NCBI GenBank assembly: GCA_947095535.1 | Contig: OX352772.1 | Coordinates: forward strand, 94,259,346 to 94,323,345 | DNA from: Poecilobothrus nobilitatus | Lineage: Eukaryota > Arthropoda > Insecta > Diptera > Dolichopodidae | Length of the DNA stretch: 64,000 nucleotides | Direction: 5' to 3' | Shown here: one piece after another, positions 1 through 10,150 of the stretch | How the letters are laid out: every line of letters starts with the position of its first letter | Numbering within the stretch: position 1 is the first letter of the stretch | Notes under the pieces: model-generated | The model's database searches: none | Seen by the model: only the letters and a program-made list of their open reading frames with translations | Told to the model about the DNA's origin: nothing | Translations under genes and position numbers: made by a program

Positions 1-1
1 A

Positions 2-241
2 TACTTACTACAAAAAGCTAAATTAAACAACAAAAGATTATACGACCAAAACGTGAAAGGGTACGATTTTAAAGTAAATGACGAGGTTTTACTAAGAAAG
101 GAAAATGCTCATAAATTGGATGCCTTATATAAGGGCCCATATGTAATAAAAAGTATAGAAGGTTCTAATATAAAAATTATAAATTCAAATAATAGAGAAG
201 AAAATGTACATAAAAATAGATTAGTAAAATATAAACATTGA
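2..241 (+). CDS. Ty3/gypsy integrase C-terminus (element GYP-3, cut by window edge)
   Basis: An open frame runs from the window edge to a TGA at 239-241. It encodes the last ~79 residues of a retrotransposon integrase. The end KGPYVI, followed by a basic tail ending HKNRLVKYKH, matches the GPY/F-type C-terminal module of Ty3/gypsy integrases, which binds DNA after the DDE core. The same block recurs at 63039-63353 (HKNRLVKFIN), so this is the 3' end of a relative of the elements at the far end of the window. The upstream part lies outside the window, so intactness of the whole pol cannot be judged. Confidence 0.8.
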   Translation, partial: YLLQKAKLNNKRLYDQNVKGYDFKVNDEVLLRKENAHKLDALYKGPYVIKSIEGSNIKIINSNNREENVHKNRLVKYKH

Positions 242-744
242 TTTCTATAATAAAACCATACTAATTTAACTTTTATATATCAATTATTCGATAGTCTAGT
301 ATAAGATTAATAACTAAAAGTATTCTTAATTTTGTTTTAACATAAAATAATTTAACTGAACTAGATTAATAAACTTAAATGAGTTGGCCAGCTCAGCAAA
401 AATACATAATATAAGAAAAAAAAAAAAGCAGATAAAATAAAAATAAATAAATAAGATTCTATTAGAATAAAACTTTTTTCTCAAATGAACGTTGATTTCT
501 ATCAAATTTTTTTATATATAAGAGAAGCAATATCAACAATGTCTACAGTATATGCATGTATAATATATTTTTTTTGTTGTACCCTCACAGTAATAAAGTA
601 TAAAAATTCAAAAACAATCGAACGAAAAGAAAAGTCAAGAAAAAAAAAAAAAAAACCCACACAACTGGTTGTGTAAACAAACAAAGTTATTGTGATGATT
701 AATTTTTTTTTCTTCTTCCCTTTCCTTTTTCTTTCGGAGGGAGA
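242..744 (+). other. 3' untranslated region and polypurine tract of GYP-3
   Basis: AT-rich stretch between the integrase stop and the LTR. It holds a near-palindromic block, GAGTTGGCCAGCTCAGCAAA, at 381-400, which is exactly conserved at 63504-63523 in the other copy. It ends with a purine run, CGGAGGGAGA (735-744), immediately before the LTR; this is the expected plus-strand primer. A 63-codon frame at 485-676 is low-complexity and not supported as a gene. Confidence 0.65.
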
Positions 745-1263
745 TGTAGTATAAATTATATAATACTTATCGCATGGGTATAAAGTATGTCATAGTGGAT
801 TGCCCATTTAATTTATAATTCCTTTGATAACTTGAGTAATATACCTAAGTACATTGAACGACTTACCGCTTTGAGAAATATGAATCCAATACATGATAAC
901 ATGATGATTGATCACTGCCAATCGTCTCTTGTATGCAATACTTAGAATGATCATAATGATTAATCATCATCTATCACATTTCATATACTTCAGGAAGGCA
1001 ATGACCCAAAGGAATGCAATAATAATTGTGATATGCATTAATACCATAATTATCGATAAGGAATGCAAATGATATTAATTACCAAATTTATATGTATATA
1101 CTGATATTGCACAATTTGATAATAAGAATAACTAAAAGTTAATTAGTATTAGTAGCGTTAGTTTTAAGTTTATAAATAGCCAAATTAAGTTTAATAAAGA
1201 GAGTATTAAGTAGAAAGTAAATCATGAAGGTCTTTTATTTAAAACTCGAGAATAATCATTATA
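745..1263 (+). repeat. 3' LTR of GYP-3
   Basis: Starts TGTAGTATAAATT directly after the purine tract and ends ...AATCATTATA. The start, the segment TAGTATTAGTAGCGTTAG near the end, and the TATA region match the GYP LTRs at 50926, 59911 and 63806. It is more diverged from those three than they are from one another. The right edge was set by alignment to the 5' LTR, which is followed by a primer-binding site. Confidence 0.75.
1171..1179 (+). promoter_or_regulatory. LTR TATA box
   Basis: TATAAATAG lies about 90 bp before the LTR end. Equivalent positions in the other GYP LTRs read TATAAAGAG (51338) and TATAAATAG (60288). This fits an LTR-internal Pol II promoter; it has not been tested. Confidence 0.5.
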
Positions 1264-1323
1264 ATAGTCGCTTTCGAAATATTAATAAATATAATAACAA
1301 ACCATGCTATCCAAAAATATCCT

Positions 1324-1749
1324 TATTTCAACAAAGACTTTAAAATTATAACTGACGTCAGCAACGTTGCCATTGGTGCAGTTCTGATACAAACCCAACC
1401 ACCCAATAAGTTTCGCTTCAAGCAAGCAAAACCAACTCTAAACGAACACGAAATTAATTACTCAACAATTGAAAAAGAGCTATTAGCAATTGTTTAGGGA
1501 TTAAAGTATTTTAAACCATACGTTTAAGGAAGAGAATTCATTTTACAAACTGACCATCAACAAATAAAATAGTTACAAGAAAAATATACTGGAAAAGATA
1601 TTAATCCAAGACTGCAAAGATGGCTAATACAATTGAGTGCATATAATATTAAAATCAAGTTTATCAAAGGAAAGGATAACAAAATCGTAGACTTTCTCAG
1701 TAGAATTAATACCGAAACGAGAGAAATGAATTTAATGCACATAATTTAA
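1324..1749 (+). pseudogene. errantivirus/gypsy-class pol fragment: RNase H remnant
   Basis: Conceptual translation shows an RNase H-like domain of Ty3/gypsy pol. The segment TLNEHEINYSTIEKELLAIV is followed by a QTDH-type motif and then FIKGKDNKIVDFLSRI, in the usual order. The first part (1324-1435) is in another frame. The 3' part has in-frame stops at TAG 1495-1497, one TAA and one further TAG; two of these replace positions that are normally Trp. It lies immediately downstream of the GYP-3 LTR and upstream of an env remnant, so pol and env are joined by a deletion of the integrase region. It is dead sequence. Confidence 0.8.
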
Positions 1750-1780
1750 AATTAAACCCTATCTAACAGCTCCTTAAATA

Positions 1781-2160
1781 ATGAAAATTCAGGTATCTAT
1801 AATAATAAAACATCTAAATCTGAAGAAAATTAAAACCAATATGGGGTATAGCAAAATTAAAATCGATGAGGTAGAAATTGTAAGTAAATTCGACATAATT
1901 TTACATATAATCCATCCAAAGGAAATTTCCATAATATTAGATATATTTGAATCGAATGTCGAATTACAATTAAAAGGAAACTATAAAATTTTGTTAAACG
2001 AACAAATAAAAACAATTAGAAACAAGTTACTGATGCTTATTTCACACAGAACTTAACGAGGTTTAATAAACCCATTTGGTACTGTCTATAAATGGTAATA
2101 TGGAACTTTAGACGACAATGACAGACAAAACATTGAAAATTATTTTGAAATACTAGAAGT
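1781..2160 (+). pseudogene. errantivirus envelope (env) remnant
   Basis: A 91-codon frame (1781-2056) and its continuation resemble the middle of insect errantivirus Env proteins (gypsy family), including the part around the proteolytic cleavage region. The frame is broken by TAA at 2054-2056 and TAA at 2096-2098, then runs into A-rich sequence at about 2165-2213. No signal peptide or membrane anchor can be seen. Env normally lies after pol in these elements, and the RNase H remnant just upstream agrees. Identification is by remembered family resemblance, not a search. Confidence 0.6.
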
Positions 2161-2224
2161 AAAAAACTGAAATACTAAAAGTAACAAACTGAAAAAAAAA
2201 AAAAAAAAAAAAAGTTTTAGGTTT

Positions 2225-2310
2225 GGTTCAGGAGACTCTTTCATCAAGGGATGGAGGAGTTAGGCATAACATTATTATTGTAATAATTACTCAATTTTTT
2301 TTCTCATTCA
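2225..2310 (+). mobile_element. errantivirus polypurine tract and LTR edge
   Basis: The run AAGGGATGGAGG followed by AGTTA looks like a polypurine tract next to an LTR start; gypsy LTRs begin AGTTA. A close match, AAGAGATGGAGGAGTTA, occurs at 49010-49025. Only a few tens of bases of possible LTR follow before another repeat begins. Confidence 0.45.
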
Positions 2311-3276
2311 AAATTATTTCATTATTAACAGCTTTTATTGAACTTACTTGTGGTTAAAAGAATCGTGAAAACTTCCAAGCTATTTTAGAAACACTTCCCG
2401 TTGACCTAGAGACTTCAAATTTTCGACACAGTTTTTATTCTGGTGACAATACATGATTCTAAAATAATAATACCAAAAAACAGTTGAGAAGTTAACTAAA
2501 TTAGCAAAATAATAAAATTTTCATACAAAATAATTACAGATTTTTTAAAAGAATTATTACAGAGCAAAATAAAAATATGAAATTAGTCTTGTATGATGTT
2601 ATATGCATACATAATATAATGTTATACATTTAGTTTATACATTTTTCTCTTTCATGAAACACACAAACAAAGAAACGGCAATAATTTTTAAATTTTTGTT
2701 TATTGCATTATACATACATTAACATATGTATTTATATTATGTAGATATTTACGTTAACAAGAGTAATAGATTTTTGTTTACATGCGATTTAAGTATATTA
2801 AAATTCGATGATAGATTTATTGTATCAAAATGTAAATAGCTATACATACATACATACATATATGTAATTAAGCGTTAAGCTTAATATTTAATCTGTAAAT
2901 CATAAAAATTCGACAGATTAAAAAAAAATATTCACACATACATATACATATACTTTTAACCAAATTCACTTTTTTGTTTAACATTTAAACTCAAATAAAA
3001 GATAAACAACACAAAAAAAAATGAACGAGGAATATTGAAAAAAGAAAACAAAAGTTTGTAGTTTGTTATTGTTTGCTACATTACAGGATTAATTACAGCT
3101 ACATTACAGGCATTTAAAAGAATAAAATTATGTTTGTATAGTATGAATGAGATAGTATGAAAAATTCTCAGTAAGGTAAGAAGCGCTTTCTGTTCCATTC
3201 TTTTATTGCTTCTTTTTCATATAGATGACCGCAAAAAGAAGCAACGCGTTCGTACTTTTACATCGTAAGGTTCTCT

Positions 3277-4212
3277 TTGAGTGATTCAGAAGGTATAACT
3301 GGGAAGACATCTAGAAGGCATGTACAATGCATGATTAAGAAAGCATGTAGAATGCATGACTTTGATGGCATTAGAATGCGTTAAAAAACTATAGAAGGAT
3401 GTATTTCAATCTTATAAGTGTACAAATTAAATAACAAAAGCGAGTTTTCATTTTAATATATATAGTTCATTTATTTTATACTTTTTTATGAAGCTTTTTA
3501 AATAAATCTAGTTTAATTTGATTAAAATTGACAATAAATAATTTTATCGACATACATATTCTATAAATAAAAAAAATAGTTACATTAATATTATTAATTT
3601 AAAAAGTTTAAACATTTTTAGATCAATTTGATTGTTTATAAATTTATCCCGAAAAGGATTGTAACATATAAAAATTTTCAATTTAAGCATATTATGTAGT
3701 AGTATTCCAAAAAAAATAAATTATTAAAAATTAAAAAAAATTTAAATATTTTTACATCAATTTAAATGTTTTTACATTCAATTTTTTTTTTCTGCACGAA
3801 ATCCAGCTCTCATATTTTTTCTAAATTGGACGAATCCAAAATTTTCATTTTCTTGCAGCTTATGAAATATAAAATACATACTTATTATAATAGATGTTAT
3901 TGGTAAATGGTAATGTGAAAAAACTTACCAAAAAAATCAATTACAACCTTGCACTAGCGTAAATCACAGTACAATGAATCATCTAATAATTTCTTTCTAA
4001 CAAATTATTTTTTAAACATAAAACAAGCAGAAACATATTCATTCGTAACGGTGTGATCGAAAACAACAAAAATTAATAACCATGATAATAATATGCACTT
4101 CAGAGGTATACAAAAAGAAAAAAACAAAAAACGATCTCATTTGCTTCGGAAGCGCTTCTTCAAAAGCGCTCTAGAATGCATGATTTATTGTTTTCCATTC
4201 ACCACACGATTT
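3277..4212. repeat. REP-D copy 1
   Basis: About 0.95 kb, nearly identical to 14630-15606. It begins GAGTGATTCAGAAGGTATAA. The first 100 bp hold degenerate direct repeats of the motif TAGAATGCATGA with spacers AAGGCATG/AAGCATG; the motif recurs once near the right end (about 4170). The edges carry AAGCGCTTC-type palindromic words. There is no ORF. It is a candidate non-autonomous element of unknown class. Confidence 0.6.
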
Positions 4213-4517
4213 TTTTAAATGAGTGCTTCAAGATACCTTCCAGAGGAAGCGCTTCTCTTTTTTTCCGTTGGGAAAATACTATTGCTAAATGCTAATTGCT
4301 ATCGTATTATAACAATACAGATTTAATTTACAGAAATTAGTTTGGAATGAAAACGTATATTGTTATACGGAAATATAACTATGTATACATGTAGCATGTA
4401 ATACAAAAATATGGAATCAAACAAATTGACTAAAACAACTATAATTTAGAAATCATTGGCCCGGTTTATATGGTTAATATCTTATTAGGTTACTAATAAA
4501 ATTTTCTAACAATTAAC

Positions 4518-4547
4518 AATAATAATAATAATATAACAATTATAACA

Positions 4548-4582
<35 letters not shown>

Positions 4583-4583
4583 G
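4518..4583. repeat. (AAT)n-(ATT)n microsatellite, self-complementary
   Basis: AAT triplets followed by ATT triplets, so the strand can fold on itself. An expanded version occurs at the equivalent place in the second copy (15774-15868). Confidence 0.85.
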
Positions 4584-4650
4584 TTATCCCATCTATATAT
4601 CCCATGGACTTCTATATATATTCCACGGCACTTCTGTATTTTTCACTCGG

Positions 4651-5035
4651 TTTGACCGTCGGTTTGACAACATCGTTTACGAATAATTAAAAATATAAAT
4701 AATATTTACTCAATTTTTAAATTTAACTTAATCTATTTTATTTTAATTTTAATTTAGCTACTAAATTCACTTGTTTTTTATTTTTATCTATATTTTTTAT
4801 TTTGTTTTAATTTTAATTATGTGCAAAGTAAAAGGTGCAAAATAAATATAAAACACGTTTTAAACCTTGGCTGCGGCAGTAAGATAAGTACTTTTTCTTT
4901 TGCTTTTTTATTAACACATTCTTTTTAATAACACATTTCTTTTTTTAATATCACATTTATTTACTTTTTTGTTATTTAATTTCAAAATAACAAAATTTAA
5001 TTTATATATTTATATAAATTAATTTATATAATGCT
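4651..5035. other. AT-rich spacer, nothing recognised
   Basis: Low-complexity T/A sequence between REP-B and HEL-1, with no ORF or repeat match that I can support. Confidence 0.5.
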
Positions 5036-6650
5036 CCTTGGGTTTGGATTTTGGATGCTTCCGAACGAGCACCAGAGCAAATGAGATTATCTCCAAAACC
5101 AATAAAGATATAACCTTCAAATTTGACAGAGTGGTGTTCTTTCATGTTTTGTTTAAGTTTCTAAAATTTGAGAGGATTTGGTCCATGGGTTCGGATTTTG
5201 GAAGCTTCCGAACGAGCCCCAAAGCAAATGAGATTATCTCCAAAAACAACAAAGATATAACCTTTAAATTTGGCAGAATGGTGTTCTCTCATGTTTTATT
5301 TAAGTCTTTTAAATTTGAGAGGATTTGGTTCATGGGTTCGGATCTTGGACGCTTCCGAACGAGCCCCAGAGCAAAAGAATATATCTCCACAACCAACAAA
5401 GATAGAACCTTTAGTTTTAGTACAAGAATGTGCTGTTATGTTTCCTTTTCTATAAAATTGGAAACTGATATTTGAAAGAATTTGAACCATGGATTCGTAT
5501 ATTGATAGCTTCCGAACGAGCCCCAGAGCAAACGATATTATCTCCAAAACCAACAAAGATCGAACCTTTAAATTTTTACAATGATGTTCCTTCCCGTTTG
5601 ATTTATGTCTCTGAAATTTAAGAGGACATAGTCCATAGGTTTGGATTTTGGAAGCTTCCGAACGAGCCCCAGAGCATATGAGATTATCTCCAAAAACAAC
5701 AAAGATATAAACTTTAAATTTGGCAGAATGGTGTTCTTTCATGTTTAATTTAGGTCGCTGAAATTTGAGAGGATTGGGTCCTTTGGTTTGGATTTTGGAA
5801 GCTTCCGAAGGAGCCCCAGAGCAAACGAGATTATCTCCAAAATCAACAAAGATAGAACCTTCAAATTTTGTACAATGATGTTCTATCCCGTTCGATTTAT
5901 GTCTCTAAAAGTTAAGAGGATCTGGTCCATGGGTTTGGATTTTGGAAGCTTCCAAACGAGCACCAGAGCAAATGAGATTATCGCCAAAATCAACTAAGAT
6001 ATAACCTTTAAATTTGGCAGAATGGTGTTCTTTCATGTTTGATTTAGGTTTCTGAAATTTGTGAGGATTTGGTCCATGAGTTCAAATCTTGTAAGCTTGC
6101 AGACGAGCTCCAGAGCAAACGAGTATATCTCTACAACCAACAAAGATAGAACTTTTATTTTTAGTACAAAGGTGTTCTGTTATGTTTCCTTTTCTGTAAA
6201 ATTGGAAACTGACATTTGAAAGAATTTGAACCATGGGTTCGTATTTTGGATACTTCCGGACGAGCACAAGAGCAACGAGCATATCTCCAAAACCAATAAA
6301 AGTAGAACCTTTAAATTTAGTACAATGGTGTTCCGGCATGTTTTCTTTATGTTCCTGAGATGGATTCGATGAATTGGAGTGGCAATTCGGGTACCTGACA
6401 CACACCTCCCAAGGACTAACAATCTTCGAAATTAATAAAGATAGAAACTTAAAATTTTTTACAAAGGTTTCAAGCATATCCCAAGAGGATGCCTCTTTTA
6501 CGTTCCTGAAATTCGAGTTAAATAAAACAGAAAAGGAAGAAGTTCAAGCAGCTGCCAAAAAAACTTATGGATTTTTAATTTAATTCGAATTATTCAGGTG
6601 TAGGGTATTAATAAGTCGTTTGCATCGACTTACTGTTACATTTACTTGTT
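5036..6650 (+). mobile_element. HEL-1 copy a: 5'-truncated HINE/DINE-like element with nine ~147-bp repeats
   Basis: About nine direct repeats start near 5041, 5188, 5335, 5486, 5638, 5785, 5932, 6079 and 6237; most spacings are 147 bp. Each contains GAAGCTTCCGAACGAGC or a variant. The right end has a subterminal AGGTGTAGGGTATTAATAAG and a perfect 7-bp hairpin (TAAGTCG 6612-6618 / CGACTTA 6626-6632), then ACATTTACTTG. The same end, inverted, occurs at 17796 and 29306. The left end with the GTCC tract is missing here. Central tandem repeats, subterminal repeats and a 3' hairpin are features of Helentron-derived DINE/HINE elements. There is no helicase. Confidence 0.65.
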
Positions 6651-6822
6651 TTTTTTATATTTATTTAATATTTATTTATTTTATTTATTTATTAAAGAAT
6701 TGAGATAGACAGTAAAACTGGTATAAATCTCTTCTATAATCTAACTTAAAACTAATTTAATATTTAAAATTATAATAAATATTAATAAAATTTAATACAC
6801 AGGTTAAAATTTTAGATACATT

Positions 6823-7595
6823 TCATTTTTTTTTTTTTTTTGCTTTTTTATATATTTTTATATTATTTAATTGGGGTAGTACAGCTTTCAAACGTTTGTT
6901 GAATAACCTTATGTTGGGAGCATATTTTATATAGGCAGGAAGACTATTGAAGCTTTTTATGCCATTAAACATAATATCTCTTTTACCTCTTTCAGTTCTG
7001 GGTGCTTCTAATCGATAATGTTCCGCACTTCGTGTGAAGTAGCTATGAATTGAAGCATTTGTTTGTATTTTCAAATTGCTTTTGGTTAAGTTTAAGATAG
7101 TTTATAAATCAACTTGCAGTTTTCCAAAAATATTGTTTGTTCAACGGTAGGTAAATTTCGATCAGAATACAATGATGTAGTTGGAGAATCATATGGAAGT
7201 CTGTATAAGATTTTAATAGCTCTGTTGATAATAGCGCTAACTGAACTAATAACGTATTTGCAACTTTGACTCCAAACTGGAATTAAATACCTTATTTTAG
7301 ACTGAATGTGGGCGTAGAAGACCAATTTAGGTATATTTTCACTTAGTTTAGGACACCTTTGCTAATTTGTTTTTTATATAAATTATTTTCTCTGCAGTGA
7401 TGGATGGATGAAAATTCAGGAATCTGCATAAATGGGATTTCGGATGAATAAATCCATGTTTCATTTAATATAACAATATCTGGAGAATGTGACTTAATTA
7501 ATAGAGTTAGATCATCAATTTTATTCCTCATACTTCTAATATTAACATACAAAAATTTATTGAATTATTTTTATTGACAATATTTATAGAACTCA
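6823..7595 (-). pseudogene. LINE-B ORF2 remnant: endonuclease start fused to C-terminal domain
   Basis: Reading leftward, the first part encodes an APE-type endonuclease start: YVNIRSMRNKIDDL, then ILNETWI with the catalytic-motif Glu. After about residue 60 the sequence jumps to the region downstream of reverse transcriptase (VFYAHIQSKIRYLIPVWSQS... in 7092-7325; RSAEHYRLEAPRTERGKRD and FNSLPAYIK in 6823-7074). At least one frameshift lies near the start and another near 7080. The apparent ORF2 ATG overlaps the ORF1 stop as ATGA. No polymerase activity is possible. Confidence 0.75.
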
Positions 7596-9840
7596 TCATT
7601 TTGATATGGGTGTCATATATTTATTCCAACTTTCTCTAATTTTTTGAATGTAGTCTAATAGTCTTCTGTATGAAGTAAAATCCTTATTGACGTCTTCTTT
7701 GGAAATTCCTATTCTTTCATGGTAAGTGAAATATATTTGACATAGTTCCTTGTAATTTGTTGGTAGTCCATCTTGATTTATTAAGACCTTTAAATTAGTT
7801 TGTGTAATTCCAGCATAACATATATCAGTATGATCATAAAAGTATGAAAGGAAGAGCCTGACATTATTGTAAATTCTGAAATCTCTTAGCCGCGAAAGCA
7901 CATGTATACTGTCACCTTCCTCTACTGCTTTGCGTGTTAATTTTTCTATTGGTGGTTCAAGTGTGACAAAATGGTCTTTCTTTAAAAATTCAGGTTTTGT
8001 TTGAGGATTAAGCGTTTCACCTTTGATCCAATTCGAATAATTAGGAATTGGAATGTCATTAATAGGATTTATATCATTGATATTATTAGTATTTTCATTT
8101 TTAATATTATTATTTCCATTATTTGTTATATTATTCAATAATGTATCTTATTTTTTGTGTTTATAATGTTTTTCTTATTACCCCATAGTTTAGATAGATA
8201 TTTATTAAACACATTGTGATTCATTTTATTTAAAAAATTTTTTTTAGAAGCAGTTTCTTTTGTTATTACTTTTTTATTATAATTTGCTGATGAAGCAGTT
8301 ACATTTTTTGAATATTTATTTTTATCAGGTGGTTTATTTATTGTTATTTGGTTAGTTGAATTAGTTGATTTTGAGGTTAATGCTTTTTCCGTTTGTTCAT
8401 TCAAATTAGTACAACTGCAGTTTTCTGCATATTCAGGAGAAGTATTTAGTGAAGTTTCACTTAAATTCATCGAATTATTTTTAACTAATTCGTCAGCATT
8501 TGACTGTAATTGCTAATAACCAATTTTCTTTTTTATTATGCTTAATTTATTTAGATAAACTGGGCAGTTTTTAGTGAAAGTGTCGTGGTCATTATCTAAA
8601 TTTAGTTCCAGCCTCTTATTAGCTTCAATGCAATTAATACATTTAACTACTTTCTTCTCTTTGCACTCACTGTTGGTATGTTTCTGAAGACAATTTGAAC
8701 AAGCTTCATCATTTTTACACTAAGCCGCTTTATGGTTGAACCCTTTACATTTAAAGCATCTAAGCACTCTTAAGGCATCAAACACTTTGCAGCGTTCCCA
8801 ACCAATTGATACTTTTTCATTTACAATTGCTTTTGGAAAAGACTCCTTATCAATTTCAATAATGGCATTATATTTTATATCATTATATTTATTTACCTCG
8901 TACATTTTTATTAATTTAATTTCACTCACTTCTAAGTGTTTATTTTGATCTTTTAGTTTATTTATCAATTCATCACCCGAATACTTTGAGGTCATATGTA
9001 CTATTTCAATTCTTGGTTTTAGTTCAGTAGGAATTTTGACTTGATACTTCTCCTCTAATTTACTTTCTATTGCAGATTTGATTTTATTTCTTTCCTGTAC
9101 ATTCTCCGCTTCCACGATAATTATTCCATTTTTTCTATTTTCAATATTATTAATTTTAAAGTTTTTCGGGTCTACCTTCTTATTTAAATCCATTCGTGTT
9201 ATATTACACTTTTGTTTAGTTAACGGTTTAATAACTAAAGGTACTTTTTTTTTAATTACTGGAAAATTATTTTTGCTTACACTTGCATTTTGTTTTACAA
9301 TATCTGAATAAAAAATATTCTGACCTACATTTCGTTTGCTTTCATTTTCATTAAAGTTTTTTAAACGTTCACAAAGTTCATCGTTTTTTAATACCGCATT
9401 ATGAATAGTCGTATTAAGTTTTTCACTTTCCGTTTGAAATAATTCTGTAATTTTCGAAAATTTTTCAAATTCTTTTTGTTGAACTTTTTTTATACTTTCT
9501 AACCGTTCAGTATATCTTTCTTCAATAGCTTTTAAAAGCTGCATTGTTTCTAATTCATTTTTTTTATCGCATTATCAAATTCTTGTTTATATTCACACAA
9601 ATAATCACTGTTTTTTTTAACCGCACAACTAATATTTTGAACCATATCTACATTTTGTATGTATTGAATACAATCATCACAAACAAATTTAATGTTCAAA
9701 TTTGAGTTTAATATATTGCTTGCTGCCTGGTCAAGCCCCGAGCACTTGGAGGCACTGTGGAAAATCTTTCCACACACTCCGACGCACCGAATTCCGGTTT
9801 TATCTCTTATTTTCGTCCGGCATTTATAATAGTCAGCCAT
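7596..9840 (-). pseudogene. LINE-B ORF1 (Gag-like) with PHD finger and zinc knuckles
   Basis: About 748 codons from ATG 9840 to TGA 7596, degraded. Order: a PHD-like Cys/His region in residues 1-65 (GIRCVGVCGK, FHSASKC, FVCDDC); a charged, coiled-coil-like segment (AIEERYTERLESIKKV); a central domain; then zinc knuckles (CFKCKGFNHKAA, stop, C; further C-x2-C pairs to about 8560). The tail is Asn/Ser/Thr-rich and ends in a folded-looking segment (7596-8000) that I do not recognise. Damage: a frameshift in an A-run near 9553, TAG at 8720, a stop near 8517 and a frameshift near 8137. The product would be an RNA-binding LINE ORF1 protein. Confidence 0.75.
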
Positions 9841-9938
9841 ACCGTTTAGTTGTATGACTAACTGCTTGAGAACTAAAAAATAAAATTTCTTTTTAATTTT
9901 TTTATCAACCGCGAGTCAAAAACACGTCCGATCGCGAT

Positions 9939-9972
9939 GAAAGTTTAATTTCGATATCGAAATTAAACTTTC
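9939..9972. repeat. perfect 34-bp palindrome
   Basis: The half-site GAAAGTTTAATTTCGAT (9939-9955) is followed directly by its exact reverse complement (9956-9972) with no spacer. Pairing stops at both outer flanks (T and T). Confidence 0.95.
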
Positions 9973-10068
9973 TGAATTTAGTATTTCTGAATTTAGTATA
10001 TTCAAAACTAATTTGACTAATTTATTTTATTTAATTTTTTTTAAATGTTTCTAATTCAACGCGCGCGG

Positions 10069-10150
10069 TTGCTTTGTTTACAATTAATTAATTTTAATTT
10101 TTTTTTTTTGTTCTTTTCTGTCTAACATCTCCTTGTTGTAAACAAAGCAA
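10069..10150. repeat. 15-bp perfect inverted repeat with 52-bp loop
   Basis: TTGCTTTGTTTACAA (10069-10083) and its exact reverse complement TTGTAAACAAAGCAA (10136-10150) flank a T-rich loop. These could be short TIRs or a stem-loop. Confidence 0.9.

Larger units (their letters stand above)
2320..4650. repeat. REP-B copy 1, interspersed repeat interrupted by REP-D
   Basis: The left end (2320-2480, with CACTTCCCGTTGA) matches 24295-24440 and, inverted, 44030-44178. The interior 2926-3150 matches 26055-26300, and 4270-4500 matches 26380-26600. These together define one element of roughly 1.3-2.3 kb that has no coding capacity. The stretch 3180-4265 is absent from the 24-kb copy and appears to be a nested insertion (REP-D). 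The right part, 4381-4650, also recurs at 15636-15945. The class of element is unknown. Confidence 0.6.
6655..9840 (-). mobile_element. LINE-B, internally deleted non-LTR retrotransposon
   Basis: The minus strand reads ORF1 (9840-7596), a remnant of ORF2 (7595-6823), then a 3' region ending in an A/T-rich (AAAT)n-like tail around 6655-6700, next to HEL-1. Most of the endonuclease and all of the reverse transcriptase core are missing through an internal deletion near 7345-7390. The ORF2 C-terminus resembles that of LINE-C at 58400-58873, so the two belong to the same broad CR1/jockey-like group. The true 5' end may extend past 9840 into 9841-10580. Confidence 0.7.

Noticed and set aside
485..676. 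63-codon frame with a basic tail in the GYP-3 3' UTR (possible env trace)
   Set aside because: The sequence is low complexity, it has no counterpart in the GYP-2 3' UTR, and the Lys run comes from an A-tract.
5038..5475. Open frame with 49-residue repeats that looks like a repeat protein
   Set aside because: It follows from a 147-bp DNA repeat whose length is a multiple of three. The frame breaks in later repeats, the opposite strand is open as well, and no known domain is present.
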